A stretch of DNA of 59,821 bases from Fibrobacter succinogenes (GTDB lineage: Bacteria; Fibrobacterota; Fibrobacteria; Fibrobacterales; Fibrobacteraceae): contig NZ_CACZDK010000015.1 of NCBI RefSeq assembly GCF_902779965.1, forward strand, positions 1-59,821, read 5' to 3'. This document shows positions 10,146 to 18,609 of this stretch, piece by piece (the stretch's first letter is position 1; each line of letters begins with the position of its first letter). Made by a program: the position numbers and the translations under genes. The notes beneath the pieces were generated by a model. The model worked only from the letters and a program-made list of their open reading frames with translations, did no database searches and had not been told where the DNA came from.

Positions 10146-10189
10146 TAAGGCGAGAGAAGCGCCAATGCGAGCATTGGCATTTCCGAGCC
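10146..10189. repeat. Hairpin element, second copy (after pheS)
   Basis: The same frame as the element after gpmI (TAAGGCGAGAG ... CCGAGCC) surrounds a hairpin of different sequence, GCCAATGC/GCATTGGC, in the same position. As after gpmI, a terminator follows within about 60 bases. Confidence 0.6.
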
Positions 10190-10223
10190 AAGCATTTGGG
10201 GCTTGTCCCAAAGACAAAAGATT

Positions 10224-10254
10224 AAAAAAGCGAACCACAATGGTTCGCTTTTTT
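10224..10254 (+). terminator. Rho-independent terminator after pheS
   Basis: AAAAAAGCGAACCA pairs with TGGTTCGCTTTTTT around a two-base loop, with a T tract. It closes the pheS transcript. Confidence 0.88.
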
Positions 10255-10322
10255 GTTTTATAAATGGCGATCCCGGCACAGAGGCCGGGATGACAAGCCA
10301 AAGAACATCGGGCAAACTACGC

Positions 10323-10349
10323 AAAAAAATAGCGGGCTAAAAGCCCGCC
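10323..10349 (-). terminator. Rho-independent terminator of the polysaccharide cluster
   Basis: On the minus strand GGCGGGCTTTTAGCCCGC forms a GC stem followed by a T run (plus-strand A7 at 10323-10329). It is 43 bases after the manC stop. Confidence 0.8.
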
Positions 10350-10358
10350 TTTCTTAAG

Positions 10359-10393
10359 ACTTCTAACTGTCTACTTCCTACAGTCCACTCTCT
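10359..10393. repeat. Heptamer tandem repeat (ACTTCCT type)
   Basis: Five consecutive 7-base units can be read: ACTTCTA, ACTGTCT, ACTTCCT, ACAGTCC, ACTCTCT. The units are degenerate, but the 7-bp phase is kept. The last base reaches into the manC stop codon. Related arrays with other unit sequences lie at eight more gene borders in the window. Confidence 0.5.
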
Positions 10394-11772
10394 TAAGAGC
10401 GCTTGTAGTCGTCCTGCACGCGGATGATGTCGTCTTCGCCGGTGTATTCGCCGACCTGAACTTCAACAATCACGAGCGGGAGTTTGCCTTCGTTCTGCAA
10501 GCGATGAATCGTGCCCGACGGAATGTAAGTCGATTCATTCGGACGCACATAGAACACCTTATCGCCAACCGTCACCGTAGCAGTGCCGCTGACAACAACC
10601 CAGTGTTCCGAACGGTGCAAATGCTTCTGCAACGAGAGGCGTTCACCCGGACGGACAACAATGCGCTTCATCTTGTAACGGTCGGTCGATTCGAGCACAG
10701 AGTACGTACCCCATGGGCGGTTAACTGTCTGAGGAACCGTCGGCAAGTCTGATCCGCGAGCTTTAAGTTCATCGACAACCTTCTTTACCTTCTGGCTACT
10801 TGCAAGCGGAGCGACCAAGAGTGCATCAGGCGTATCGACAATCAACATGTTGTCCAAATCAATCGTGCAAATCTGACGCTGACCGCCAAGCACGAGCGAG
10901 TTCTTGGAACCAATGCCCAAATGCTTTGCATTTATGTTATTGCCGTTTTCATCATGATCAAATTCACCATAGAGCGAATCGAACGCACCAAGATCAGACC
11001 AACCGATATCACTCGGAACAACCTTCACCTTCGAAGATTTTTCCATCACGGCATAGTCAATAGAATTCGAAGGAATGTTCATCATGTCATCGTGATTGAC
11101 GCGGATAAGCGAATCCTTGTTTTCTTTTTTGGCGTTGGCAAAGGCAATCTTTGCCGCATTCAGAATATCTGGAGAGAACACTTCGAGTTCACTCAAGAAC
11201 GTAGAAGCCTTGAAGCAGAAGATACCGCTATTCCAGAAGAACCTTCCAGAAGCGACATACTTCTTTGCCGTTTCCAAATCCGGCTTTTCAACAAAACGCT
11301 TGACATCTTCGCCATTAGCTTCGATATAACCATAACCAGTTTCCGGGCCCGTGGGCGTGATTCCAAACGTCACCAAGAATCCCTTTTCTGCAAATTCTTG
11401 AGCCTTGCGCAAACATTCTTCGTAAGCATCGGCCTTGCGAATCACGTGATCCGAAGGAGATACAAGAACGATATCATCTGGATTAAGGCCAAGACAGGCA
11501 AGCGCAATTGCCGGAGCCGTATTGCGACCCACCGGTTCAAGGAGGAAGCGAGCCTTATCAGCGCCCACTTCTTCGAGCTGGTCCTTGGCCAAGAAATACT
11601 GGTCCGCATTGCTGACAATGTACTGAGCTTCACAAATGCTAGAATTGGTTTTTACCGTACGCTGGAACAAGGATGCACCGTCAAAAAGACGGGCGAACTG
11701 TTTTGGCATAAGAGAGCGGCTAATCGGCCAAAGGCGCGTTCCGCTACCACCGCATAAAATCAAGTTAATCAT
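10393..11772 (-). CDS. manC: Mannose-1-phosphate guanylyltransferase / mannose-6-phosphate isomerase
   Basis: A 459-residue bifunctional type II enzyme making GDP-mannose for surface glycans. The N-terminal nucleotidyltransferase starts with INLILCGGSGTRLWPISR, with the metal/sugar motif FVEKPD near residue 155. The C-terminal cupin isomerase contains RPWGTYSVL, GERLSLQKHLHRSEHW and the IPSGTIHRL segment. Length is normal for the family. It is the last gene of the minus-strand operon, 20 bases after the Wza-like exporter gene, and is followed by its own terminator. The GDP-mannose product fits a capsule or exopolysaccharide made together with dTDP-rhamnose from the rfb genes upstream. Confidence 0.95.
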   Translation of the reverse strand: MINLILCGGSGTRLWPISRSLMPKQFARLFDGASLFQRTVKTNSSICEAQYIVSNADQYFLAKDQLEEVGADKARFLLEPVGRNTAPAIALACLGLNPDDIVLVSPSDHVIRKADAYEECLRKAQEFAEKGFLVTFGITPTGPETGYGYIEANGEDVKRFVEKPDLETAKKYVASGRFFWNSGIFCFKASTFLSELEVFSPDILNAAKIAFANAKKENKDSLIRVNHDDMMNIPSNSIDYAVMEKSSKVKVVPSDIGWSDLGAFDSLYGEFDHDENGNNINAKHLGIGSKNSLVLGGQRQICTIDLDNMLIVDTPDALLVAPLASSQKVKKVVDELKARGSDLPTVPQTVNRPWGTYSVLESTDRYKMKRIVVRPGERLSLQKHLHRSEHWVVVSGTATVTVGDKVFYVRPNESTYIPSGTIHRLQNEGKLPLVIVEVQVGEYTGEDDIIRVQDDYKRS

Positions 11773-11792
11773 ATTGCTAGCCTATATTCCTA

Positions 11793-13031
11793 TCACTTAC
11801 CAGTTGTAGTACCAGTTTGAGTACCGGTTTGAGTATTAGAAGGAGTTGTTGTGCCACTATTCGCACTTTTGGTACTAGAACTAGCACTACTGGAAGTCGA
11901 GTTCCTAGTTTTCCAACCTGTGTTATTAATCAACTGCGTTTCATAGACAATCTCAGAAACAGTCTTAACAGCGCTGATTGTCGGCGTAATCAAGCTAAGA
12001 AGGCGGTTCCAGGTAGCAATGCCAGAAGCATCAACGTAAACGATATCGCGCGGATTCAATTCAAAGCGGTCTGCCATAGCAAGTGCCATGGCATTCTTCG
12101 CATCCAACTGATAAATATCAATTTTTTCTTGGGACGTATTTCTTATAACATAAATATCTTTCGGCGATGCATTTAACGCATTCACACCACCAGCGGCAGC
12201 AAGAGCTTCGGCCAACGTCAAGTAGTTATCCATGCGAACAACACTGGTTCTGTTCACTTCGCCAAGGACATAGACCTTTCTATCCCTTTCCATATCGGCC
12301 TTCATCGGAACGAAAAGCTGATCACCCGGTCTCACAAGAATGCGGTCAATGGCAATGTTCTCCTTGAACGCACGGACATAGTCAATATTATAGACCTTCT
12401 CTCCGCGACGGAGTTGCACAAAAGAAGGATCAGCCTTTTCGTTAAAGCCACCCACATTCGCAATCATATCGGAAATCGTCATCGGGTTTTCATCGAACCT
12501 CACGATACCCGGTCTGTTCACAGCACCCGTCACAAAAGCCTTACGACTATGATAGCCCGTCACACGGACATCCACCTGCGGGTCGTTAAGAATCTTGTCC
12601 GAAAGGCGCTTGGTAATTTCGGTGCGAAGTTCCTGAGCGGTAAGGCCAGCAGCCTGAATCTCACCCGCATACGGATAAAAAAGCTTGCCATCGGTCGTAA
12701 CCTTTTGACCTGCCGGTTGGTATTGACCCATCGGAGAAGTCAGTTCCGGATGCTCCCAAACAACCACCTGCACCATATCCAGAGGTCCAATTCTATATTC
12801 CAAGTCAGGGAGGGAATCCACCATCAAATCAGCCAAATCGCCTTCGGACGGATTCGGGGCGACCTGCACCGGTTCACCCATGTCACCCTTTTCAATAGAA
12901 TGCAACTTGAAAGCAATTCCATTATAGGTCGTGGAGTCTGTGGGAATGTCCATTCGCATCTGCGGAGCGGCAAAGCAACCACTCAAGATAGCGCCGGCTA
13001 CACCACAAAGAGCAATACCAATTTTATTCAT
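11793..13031 (-). CDS. Outer-membrane polysaccharide export lipoprotein (Wza/OPX family)
   Basis: A 412-residue outer-membrane polysaccharide exporter. The signal peptide ends in the lipobox ILSGC (Cys about residue 19). The polysaccharide export domain follows (YRIGPLDMVQVVVWEHPEL, residues about 80-170), then two SLBB domains (KAFVTGAVNRPGIVRF and KVYVLGEVNRTSVVRM). The C-terminal 35 residues are Ser/Thr-rich low complexity, unlike the amphipathic helix of E. coli Wza, and the DNA there has short repeats of AGTACCGGTTTG type. The start has AGGAAA 5 nt upstream. It lies between a Wzb-like phosphatase and manC. No Wzc-type tyrosine kinase is present in the window. Confidence 0.9.
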   Translation of the reverse strand: MNKIGIALCGVAGAILSGCFAAPQMRMDIPTDSTTYNGIAFKLHSIEKGDMGEPVQVAPNPSEGDLADLMVDSLPDLEYRIGPLDMVQVVVWEHPELTSPMGQYQPAGQKVTTDGKLFYPYAGEIQAAGLTAQELRTEITKRLSDKILNDPQVDVRVTGYHSRKAFVTGAVNRPGIVRFDENPMTISDMIANVGGFNEKADPSFVQLRRGEKVYNIDYVRAFKENIAIDRILVRPGDQLFVPMKADMERDRKVYVLGEVNRTSVVRMDNYLTLAEALAAAGGVNALNASPKDIYVIRNTSQEKIDIYQLDAKNAMALAMADRFELNPRDIVYVDASGIATWNRLLSLITPTISAVKTVSEIVYETQLINNTGWKTRNSTSSSASSSTKSANSGTTTPSNTQTGTQTGTTTGK

Positions 13032-13048
13032 ACGTTTCCTTTTTAAAA

Positions 13049-13495
13049 TTATTTTGCGGCTTCACTTTGCCTAATCTTTTCAACCCAATACGGAGTCAGC
13101 TTGGAAATAAAGTTCCACGCCAAGACAAATGCATTTTCCGGCCTCCTGTACGGGTCAGGAATATCGACCTGGTGAGATTCACCATAGCGGAACACCTTAC
13201 CTTCGAGCCACGGATATCTGTGCAAAAGTTCCTTTTTATGTCCGTTTTCCATCACTAAAATCAAATCAGCCCATTTGAGGATATCCAAGTTAATTTGGCG
13301 AGCTCTATGAGCACTCATGTCAATGCCATGTTGCAAGGCAATTTTCTGAGAAATTTCATGAGCGGGATTATCAACCAAAGCACCAAGCCCCGCACTCATG
13401 ACATTGAAGCCAGGTCCGAGTTCTTTTTTCAAAAGGTATTCCCCAGTTGGGCTGCGGCAGATATTCCCAGTACAAACGACAAGAATGTTTTTCAT
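13049..13495 (-). CDS. Low-molecular-weight protein tyrosine phosphatase (Wzb-like)
   Basis: A 148-residue phosphatase with the P-loop C8-x5-R14 in VCTGNICRSP at the N-terminus and the general-acid loop DIPDPYRR near residue 114. Members of this family dephosphorylate the tyrosine kinase that controls capsule polymerisation and export. Position directly before the Wza-like gene (17 bases) supports that role. The partner kinase is not in this window. Start ATG at 13495. Confidence 0.9.
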   Translation of the reverse strand: MKNILVVCTGNICRSPTGEYLLKKELGPGFNVMSAGLGALVDNPAHEISQKIALQHGIDMSAHRARQINLDILKWADLILVMENGHKKELLHRYPWLEGKVFRYGESHQVDIPDPYRRPENAFVLAWNFISKLTPYWVEKIRQSEAAK

Positions 13496-13530
13496 GATAG
13501 CGTAATAATAGAAAAATAAGTTTTCAACAA

Positions 13531-14094
13531 CTAAAGATCAAAAGCGAAGCCAAGGTCCTTGAGGCACGGATTCTTCGTATCCTTTTCGGAGAGGAGCGGT
13601 TCAAAGCCCTCGCCCACCGGCCACTGGATTCCGATTTCTGGGTCGTTCCACATCAAGCCACCTTCGTCGCCCGGAGCATAAAAGCGCGTGCACTTGTAGA
13701 CAAACGATGCTGTTTCGGAAAGCACTACAAAGCCGTGAGCAAAACCTTCGGGAATGTAGAACTGCTTCTTGTTTTCAGCGGAGAGCGTGACGCCCACCCA
13801 CTTGCCAAACGTCTTGCTGTTTTTGCGGAGGTCCACAGCCACGTCAAAAACTTCGCCTTCAATCACGCGGACAAGCTTGCCCTGCGGATTCTGCTTCTGG
13901 AAATGGAGACCGCGGAGCACGCCCTTGCGGGAGCGGGATTCGTTATCTTGAACAAAATCCACATCAATGCCGCCTTCGGCAAAGTCGCGTTTGCTGTAAG
14001 TTTCCATGAAATAACCGCGGGCATCGCCAAACACGGTCGGCTCGATGATTTTCACACCTTCGATGGAGGTTTTAATGAAATTGAATTTGGACAT
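13531..14094 (-). CDS. rfbC: dTDP-4-dehydrorhamnose 3,5-epimerase
   Basis: A 187-residue cupin epimerase, third step of dTDP-L-rhamnose synthesis. Diagnostic segments are DARGYFMETYSKRDF, the catalytic His in VLRGLHFQ, DVAVDLRKNSKTFGKW and YIPEGFAHGFVVLSE. Length is standard. It lies 117 bases after rfbB, a gap filled by heptamer repeats, and 35 bases before the phosphatase gene. No rfbD (final reductase) is present in the window. Confidence 0.96.
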   Translation of the reverse strand: MSKFNFIKTSIEGVKIIEPTVFGDARGYFMETYSKRDFAEGGIDVDFVQDNESRSRKGVLRGLHFQKQNPQGKLVRVIEGEVFDVAVDLRKNSKTFGKWVGVTLSAENKKQFYIPEGFAHGFVVLSETASFVYKCTRFYAPGDEGGLMWNDPEIGIQWPVGEGFEPLLSEKDTKNPCLKDLGFAFDL

Positions 14095-14097
14095 AAA

Positions 14098-14129
14098 CTA
14101 GTGATTAGTGGTTAGTGGTTAGTGGTTAG
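14098..14129. repeat. Heptamer tandem repeat (TTAGTGG)
   Basis: CTAGTGA is followed by three perfect TTAGTGG units and a partial one. The array lies just upstream of the rfbC start on the minus strand. A second heptad-phased stretch built on the complement (ACTAACC) is at 14185-14209 in the same gap, so the two could pair into a stem. Confidence 0.65.
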
Positions 14130-14184
14130 GGCTCTAGCAGTTAGAAATCAGGTTCTCGGCGAAGCCGCATTTGTTTTTCCTGTT

Positions 14185-14209
14185 TACTAACCACTGCATA
14201 CTAACCACT
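14185..14209. repeat. Heptamer-phased repeat (ACTAACC)
   Basis: ACTAACC-ACTGCAT-ACTAACC-ACT keeps a 7-bp frame with a 14-bp repeat. It is complementary to the TTAGTGG units 70 bases away, giving an inverted pair that spans the rfbB-rfbC gap. Confidence 0.55.
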
Positions 14210-14211
14210 TT

Positions 14212-15348
14212 TTACCTATTCTTGTACATCGTTTCGTAATACTTTTCGTAATCGCCGCTCGTGATGTTGTCGAGCCATTCCTGGTTGTCGAGGTACCAGC
14301 GCACAGTCTTTTCGATGCCTTCTTCAAACTGCAACGATGGTTCCCAACCGAGTTCCTTCTGGAGCTTGGTGGAGTCAATGGCATAGCGAGCGTCGTGGCC
14401 CAGGCGGTCCGTCACGTAAGTGATGAGGTTCAGGTCTTCGCCTTCGGCGCGACCAAGGAGTTTATCGACGGTCTTGATCACGACCTTGATGATGTCGATG
14501 TTCTTCCATTCGTTGAAGCCGCCGATGTTGTACGTCTCGGCAATTTTTCCGTTATGGAAAATCACGTCAATCGCGCGGGCATGGTCTTCGACAAAGAGCC
14601 AGTCACGGACGTTTTCGCCCTTGCCGTAAACCGGGAGCGGCTTCTTGTGGCGAATGTTGTTGATGAAAAGCGGGATAAGCTTTTCGGGGAACTGGTACGG
14701 ACCGTAGTTGTTAGAGCAGTTCGTGACAATCGTCGGCATTCCGTAAGTATCATGGAAAGCGCGAACGAAATGGTCGGAGCCAGCCTTAGATGCGGAATAC
14801 GGGCTATGCGGCGTGTACTTCGTTGCCTCGTAGAAGAAGTCGTCGCCATAAGCCAAGTGGTGTTCCGAACTGGACGCCGTCGTGGTGAACGGAGGCGTGA
14901 TGCCTTCCGGGTGGTTCATCTTGAGGGCTCCGTAAACTTCATCCGTCGAAATGTGGTAGAAACGTTTGCCTTCGTACTTTTCGGGGAGCGATTCCCAATA
15001 GAGTTTGGCAGCCTGCAAAAGCGTAAGCGTGCCCATGATGTTCGTCTTCGCAAAGGTGAACGGATCCTTGATGGAGCGGTCCACGTGACTTTCGGCAGCG
15101 AGATGGATAATGCCATCGACATGTTCATCTTGCATAAGCTTGTAGAAAGCGTCAAAATCGCAAATATCCATCTTCACGAACTTGTAGTTCGGCTTATTTT
15201 CAACATCCTTGAGATTTGCGAGATTACCCGCGTAAGTAAGCTTATCGAGATTGATAATTTTATAATCCGGGTACTTGTTCACAAATAAGCGCACCACGTG
15301 GCTTCCGATAAAACCAGCGCCGCCTGTAATCACAATAGAACGTTTCAT
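14212..15348 (-). CDS. rfbB: dTDP-glucose 4,6-dehydratase
   Basis: A 378-residue extended short-chain dehydrogenase, second step of dTDP-rhamnose synthesis. The NAD-binding motif GGAGFIGSHVV opens the protein; STDEVYG and the catalytic YSASKAGSD (Tyr-x3-Lys) follow, with NCSNNYGPYQFPEKLIPL near residue 195. ATG 15348 is chosen over TTG 15360 because GGAGAA lies 3 nt upstream and the protein then begins directly with the beta strand. It is separated from rfbA by two small lipoprotein genes, an unusual interruption of an rfb cluster. Confidence 0.96.
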   Translation of the reverse strand: MKRSIVITGGAGFIGSHVVRLFVNKYPDYKIINLDKLTYAGNLANLKDVENKPNYKFVKMDICDFDAFYKLMQDEHVDGIIHLAAESHVDRSIKDPFTFAKTNIMGTLTLLQAAKLYWESLPEKYEGKRFYHISTDEVYGALKMNHPEGITPPFTTTASSSEHHLAYGDDFFYEATKYTPHSPYSASKAGSDHFVRAFHDTYGMPTIVTNCSNNYGPYQFPEKLIPLFINNIRHKKPLPVYGKGENVRDWLFVEDHARAIDVIFHNGKIAETYNIGGFNEWKNIDIIKVVIKTVDKLLGRAEGEDLNLITYVTDRLGHDARYAIDSTKLQKELGWEPSLQFEEGIEKTVRWYLDNQEWLDNITSGDYEKYYETMYKNR

Positions 15349-15396
15349 GAATTTCTCCAATTTACAGGGGAAATATAGTAAGGTACTCCGTAGACG

Positions 15397-15421
15397 GTAG
15401 GAAGTAAGAAGCAGGAAGTGG
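15397..15421. repeat. Heptamer tandem repeat (GTAGGAA)
   Basis: GTAGGAA-GTAAGAA-GCAGGAA-GTGG, three and a half 7-base units. GTAGGAA is the reverse complement of the TTCCTAC unit found upstream of polA and after manC. Confidence 0.55.
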
Positions 15422-15442
15422 GGTAAAATTTAGAATTTGATT

Positions 15443-15494
15443 GTCAACATTGGTCAATAGTCAATGGTTATTAGCCAGTAGTTATCGGTAAGGA
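15443..15494. repeat. Heptamer-phased degenerate repeat (GTCAATA)
   Basis: From 15453 seven-base units beginning with G follow one another: GTCAATA, GTCAATG, GTTATTA, GCCAGTA, GTTATCG, GTAAGGA. An outlying GTCAACA sits at 15443. Only the first two units are nearly identical, but the phase persists. Confidence 0.45.
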
Positions 15495-15520
15495 GTCATT
15501 TGTCTTTGTTTTTCCTACGC

Positions 15521-15553
15521 AAAAAAAAGAACCCGGCGAAGAGCCGAGTTCGT
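15521..15553 (-). terminator. Terminator after lipoprotein gene 15582-16229
   Basis: Minus-strand GAACTCGGCTC-TTCG-CCGGGTTC followed by eight T. Nearly the same sequence ends the neighbouring paralogue at 16403-16433, so gene and terminator were duplicated as a block. Confidence 0.82.
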
Positions 15554-15581
15554 TGTGATAATAGATATCTAGAAATCGATA

Positions 15582-16229
15582 CTATGGCATTTCATCAATG
15601 GGACGCCCATTATTAATATTGTATTGCGCCTGCATAAGGTACTTTCTATAAATAGCATCAGCCATATTATCCGGCAAATTGCCACCATAAGTTGCAGTAT
15701 AAAATTCGTTCATATTTCTCCTACCAAGGTTCCAAACGGCACCATAAGCAGCCATGACACCTACTTGATCATAAGAGACCGGCAATTCAGCCGTGAAGAC
15801 GTCAAAGCCCCTACTATTAAACTTCGCATCCCAATTGGCTCTATGATAATTGCAAGTCACATCACCATTGCGCCCCATGGAGCACCCCGCAACGGCAACG
15901 GTAATAACGGTAGCAACATCAGCAGCAACAGATGATTCTACCCAAAGAGTGGCACGACCACGCGGCTTCCAAGTGTAGTCATCGGGTCTCGAGTGCACTC
16001 TAACCGCAATTCCATCAGTTGGATATACATACCTCTTGTAACCAGAATGTTCCAATCCATCTTCGCCGCTCGAAAGAGTTTCTGGCGTCAATTTAGCCAA
16101 GAAATTATGAGTCTGTTCGCTCTTCACTTCACTTGCCGGAGCAGAAGCGACAGAGTTATCCAAGCCTGCATCAGAGCAGCCCATCATTGCCAATGCCAAA
16201 ATTGCGGCAGACAGAGTTACTTTTTTCAT
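15582..16229 (-). CDS. Small lipoprotein, paralogue 1
   Basis: A 215-residue protein with signal peptide MKKVTLSAAILALAMMGC (lipobox AMMGC, Cys18) followed by SDAGLDNSVAS. The mature part has no family that I recognise. Visible features are WVESSVAADVATVITVAVAG, a pair of cysteines (GCSMGRNGDVTC) that could form a disulphide, and a C-terminal helical tail. ATG 16229 is chosen because AAGGGG lies 5 nt upstream; a longer ORF from 16256 adds nine residues with no ribosome site. The first 28 residues are almost identical to the next gene, and both have a C-terminal YLAMLVAQ/YLMQAQ-like helix. Likely anchored in the envelope; function unknown. It sits inside the rfb cluster. Confidence 0.75.
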   Translation of the reverse strand: MKKVTLSAAILALAMMGCSDAGLDNSVASAPASEVKSEQTHNFLAKLTPETLSSGEDGLEHSGYKRYVYPTDGIAVRVHSRPDDYTWKPRGRATLWVESSVAADVATVITVAVAGCSMGRNGDVTCNYHRANWDAKFNSRGFDVFTAELPVSYDQVGVMAAYGAVWNLGRRNMNEFYTATYGGNLPDNMADAIYRKYLMQAQYNINNGRPIDEMP

Positions 16230-16402
16230 TTTATCCCCTTTAAAAAAAGTTAGCACGAATAAAATAATATAATTTTAAACAAAATTACACTTTTAAATAC
16301 AAAATTTAGTTATTTTATTTTAACAAAATATCATTTACATACAATAAAATTACAAAACAAGACATTCAGCCACAAAATTTTCACTTCATATTTTCCGCGC
16401 AT

Positions 16403-16433
16403 AAAAAAAAGAACCCGGCGCGAGGCCGAGTTC
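16403..16433 (-). terminator. Terminator after lipoprotein gene 16465-17118
   Basis: Minus-strand GGAACTCGGCC-TCGCG-CCGGGTTC followed by eight T, a near copy of the terminator at 15521-15553. Confidence 0.82.
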
Positions 16434-16464
16434 CTTGTGACAATTTTATGTAAAATTATCTCGA

Positions 16465-17118
16465 TTAATACTGGTGGCTGTTTTCAAATTCTGCAGCAGC
16501 CATCGGGATATACTTTTGAGCAACTAACATAGCCAAATATTTATTGTTAGTTCTTTCCAAGTATCCGTCATAGGTCGAGCCAGACATAATAACTTCGTTA
16601 CTACGACCCATATTCCATACACCAGCAAAAGTAGAAATGGTCGTAATACGATCTCTATCAATGAAATGCAAAGTATTGTCCGTTCTGTTAGTCACTGTAG
16701 CTCCAGACGGAACATTGAACCAACGGTCAGCATTCCAGATAACATATTTACATTTAGCACTCTGTCCATCAAGACGGCAATCAGCAACATTAAGCGTAAT
16801 ACCATTAATAACATCAATTTTGCTATTATTCGATGTATAAATGCGGAATTCGCCAATACCACGATTATCAATACTTTCTTCTACTTCCGAAGAGCCATAA
16901 AATGCAAAATTCACACCATAATGACTTGTACGATATTCGTAATGAATCAAGAAATCTTCTTCGTTATCAGAAGCTTTCATCAAAGCAGCTACAGCATTAG
17001 AAGCATTCTGTACGCTCTTTGCATCATTTGTAGAAGCAACAGAGTTATCAAGGCCTGCATCAGAGCAGCCCATCATAGCCAATGCCAAAACAGCGGCAGA
17101 TAAAGTAACTTTTTTCAT
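16465..17118 (-). CDS. Small lipoprotein, paralogue 2
   Basis: A 217-residue lipoprotein whose signal peptide and first mature residues (MKKVTLSAAVLALAMMGC, then SDAGLDNSVAS) are nearly identical to paralogue 1, while the mature domains have diverged strongly. A cysteine pair occurs at the equivalent place (DCRLDGQSAKC), and GVWNMGRSNE matches AVWNLGRRNM in paralogue 1. AGGAG lies 7 nt before the ATG. Each paralogue has its own terminator, so they are probably separate transcripts placed between rfbA and rfbB. Function unknown. Confidence 0.75.
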   Translation of the reverse strand: MKKVTLSAAVLALAMMGCSDAGLDNSVASTNDAKSVQNASNAVAALMKASDNEEDFLIHYEYRTSHYGVNFAFYGSSEVEESIDNRGIGEFRIYTSNNSKIDVINGITLNVADCRLDGQSAKCKYVIWNADRWFNVPSGATVTNRTDNTLHFIDRDRITTISTFAGVWNMGRSNEVIMSGSTYDGYLERTNNKYLAMLVAQKYIPMAAAEFENSHQY

Positions 17119-17593
17119 ATCAATCTCCTTTTGTAAAAAAAGTTGCTTACAAGATAAACTTTTATTTTTTTATTTGCAATACCAAAGTAACAAAAAACAT
17201 ATAAATTTTAGGAAATTTATTTTTACAAACTACAGTTTACATACAAAAGTCATTACAAAAAGCATACAAAACACATATTTCACCATAAATTAACACTTTA
17301 TACACCATTTTTAATTTAACACAAACGCCTAAAACTACTCGATTAAGCAAATCGAGTACTTTTTTCCCATAAAAACAATCAATTATTCAAAACAAATACC
17401 CAACCACCGTTTTTTCCTCCGTATCAAAACAGCGGCTAACAGAGTATTTCCCCCATTATTTTCTTCTTTTTTAAAGAAAATTTTGTACAAAATATAATAT
17501 TTTCAAACAAAGTTGTAAAAATAAAGTCATAAAAAATAACTTTACACAAGAGACTCATACCTTTTAGAGAGCGCGTTACAGGACCATAAACAT
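17119..17593. other. AT-rich gap, promoter region of lipoprotein paralogue 2
   Basis: About 475 bases of very AT-rich DNA with no convincing reading frame. It must carry the promoter of the minus-strand lipoprotein gene. At 17336-17358 a 9-bp perfect hairpin (TACTCGATT/AATCGAGTA) is followed on the plus strand by a C and six T, which looks like a terminator for which no plus-strand gene is visible; it could end a small RNA. Confidence 0.4.
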
Positions 17594-17620
17594 CAAAAAA
17601 GAGCGGAAATTTCCGCTCTT
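17594..17620 (-). terminator. Rho-independent terminator after rfbA
   Basis: Minus-strand AAGAGCGGAAATTTCCGCTCTT is a perfect palindrome followed by T residues. It sits 29 bases after the rfbA stop, so rfbA is probably transcribed apart from rfbB and rfbC. Confidence 0.85.
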
Positions 17621-17649
17621 ATACAGTTGGGCATACGCTTGACCAATCT

Positions 17650-18537
17650 CTAATAACGAATTTTTCCTTCGGCGACCTTCTTCAAGTGTTGCCCGTAAGG
17701 AGACTTTCCGTACTTGGCGGCCGATTCCAGCAATTTTTCCTTGTCAATCCAACCGTTGATGTAGGCGATTTCTTCGACTGCAGAAATTTGGATGCCTTGG
17801 CGGTTTTCAATCATTTTTACAAACTCGCCCGCTTCGATGAGGCTATCCATAGTACCGGTATCGAGCCATGCAAAACCGCGACCGAGGAGTTTCACGTCGA
17901 GTTCGCCTTTGTCAAGGTAAGTCTTGTTGAGGTCTGTAATTTCAAGTTCGCCACGAGCGCTCGGCTTCTGGCTCTTGGCAAAGCCGCTCACGCGGTTGTC
18001 ATAGAAATAAAGGCCTGTAATGGCGTAATTGCTCTTCGGTTCCTTCGGTTTTTCTTCCACCGAAATCACCTTGCCATCTTTATCGAATTCCACGACCCCA
18101 AAGCGTTCCGGGTCTTCGACATAATAGCCGAATACGCTCGCACGTCCATTCTGTTCGGCATTCTTGACGGCGGCTTTCAAGAGCGGGCTAAAGCCGTTTC
18201 CATAAAAAATGTTATCGCCAAGGACCATTGCGCAACAGTCATCGCCAATGAATTCTTCGCCAAGGATAAATGCCTGGGCAAGTCCGTCCGGGCTCGGTTG
18301 CACCTTGTAGCTCAAGTTGAGGCCCATGGCAGAGCCATCGCCAAGCAAACGTTCGAAGTTCGGCAAATCCGTCGGAGTCGAAATAATGAGAATGTCACGA
18401 ATGCCCGCCAACATGAGTGTCGAAAGCGGGTAATAAATCATCGGCTTGTCGTAAACCGGCAAAAGTTGCTTCGACGTGACCATCGTAAGCGGATACAGAC
18501 GCGTGCCGGAGCCTCCAGCGAGTACGATTCCTTTCAT
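17650..18537 (-). CDS. rfbA: Glucose-1-phosphate thymidylyltransferase
   Basis: A 295-residue enzyme, first step of dTDP-rhamnose synthesis (dTTP + glucose-1-phosphate). Motifs: [18 protein letters not shown] at the N-terminus, [25 protein letters not shown], and the C-terminal [15 protein letters not shown]. Length is exactly in the family range. AGGAG precedes the start on the minus strand. It diverges from the helicase gene at 18610 across a 72-base promoter gap. Confidence 0.97.
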   Translation of the reverse strand: MKGIVLAGGSGTRLYPLTMVTSKQLLPVYDKPMIYYPLSTLMLAGIRDILIISTPTDLPNFERLLGDGSAMGLNLSYKVQPSPDGLAQAFILGEEFIGDDCCAMVLGDNIFYGNGFSPLLKAAVKNAEQNGRASVFGYYVEDPERFGVVEFDKDGKVISVEEKPKEPKSNYAITGLYFYDNRVSGFAKSQKPSARGELEITDLNKTYLDKGELDVKLLGRGFAWLDTGTMDSLIEAGEFVKMIENRQGIQISAVEEIAYINGWIDKEKLLESAAKYGKSPYGQHLKKVAEGKIRY

Positions 18538-18609
18538 AACAAATCTCCTTGATTTCGAAAATAGAAAACTTCCTACGAAATATTTTCAAAAAGTTATCTT
18601 TGCACCATT

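Noticed and set aside
9018-10301. 427-codon minus-strand ORF over pheS
   Set aside because: pheS on the plus strand is complete with all motifs; the antisense ORF runs through a terminator and has no start signal.
15349-15360. TTG start of rfbB
   Set aside because: The ribosome site lies within this segment and ATG 15348 gives the family N-terminus.
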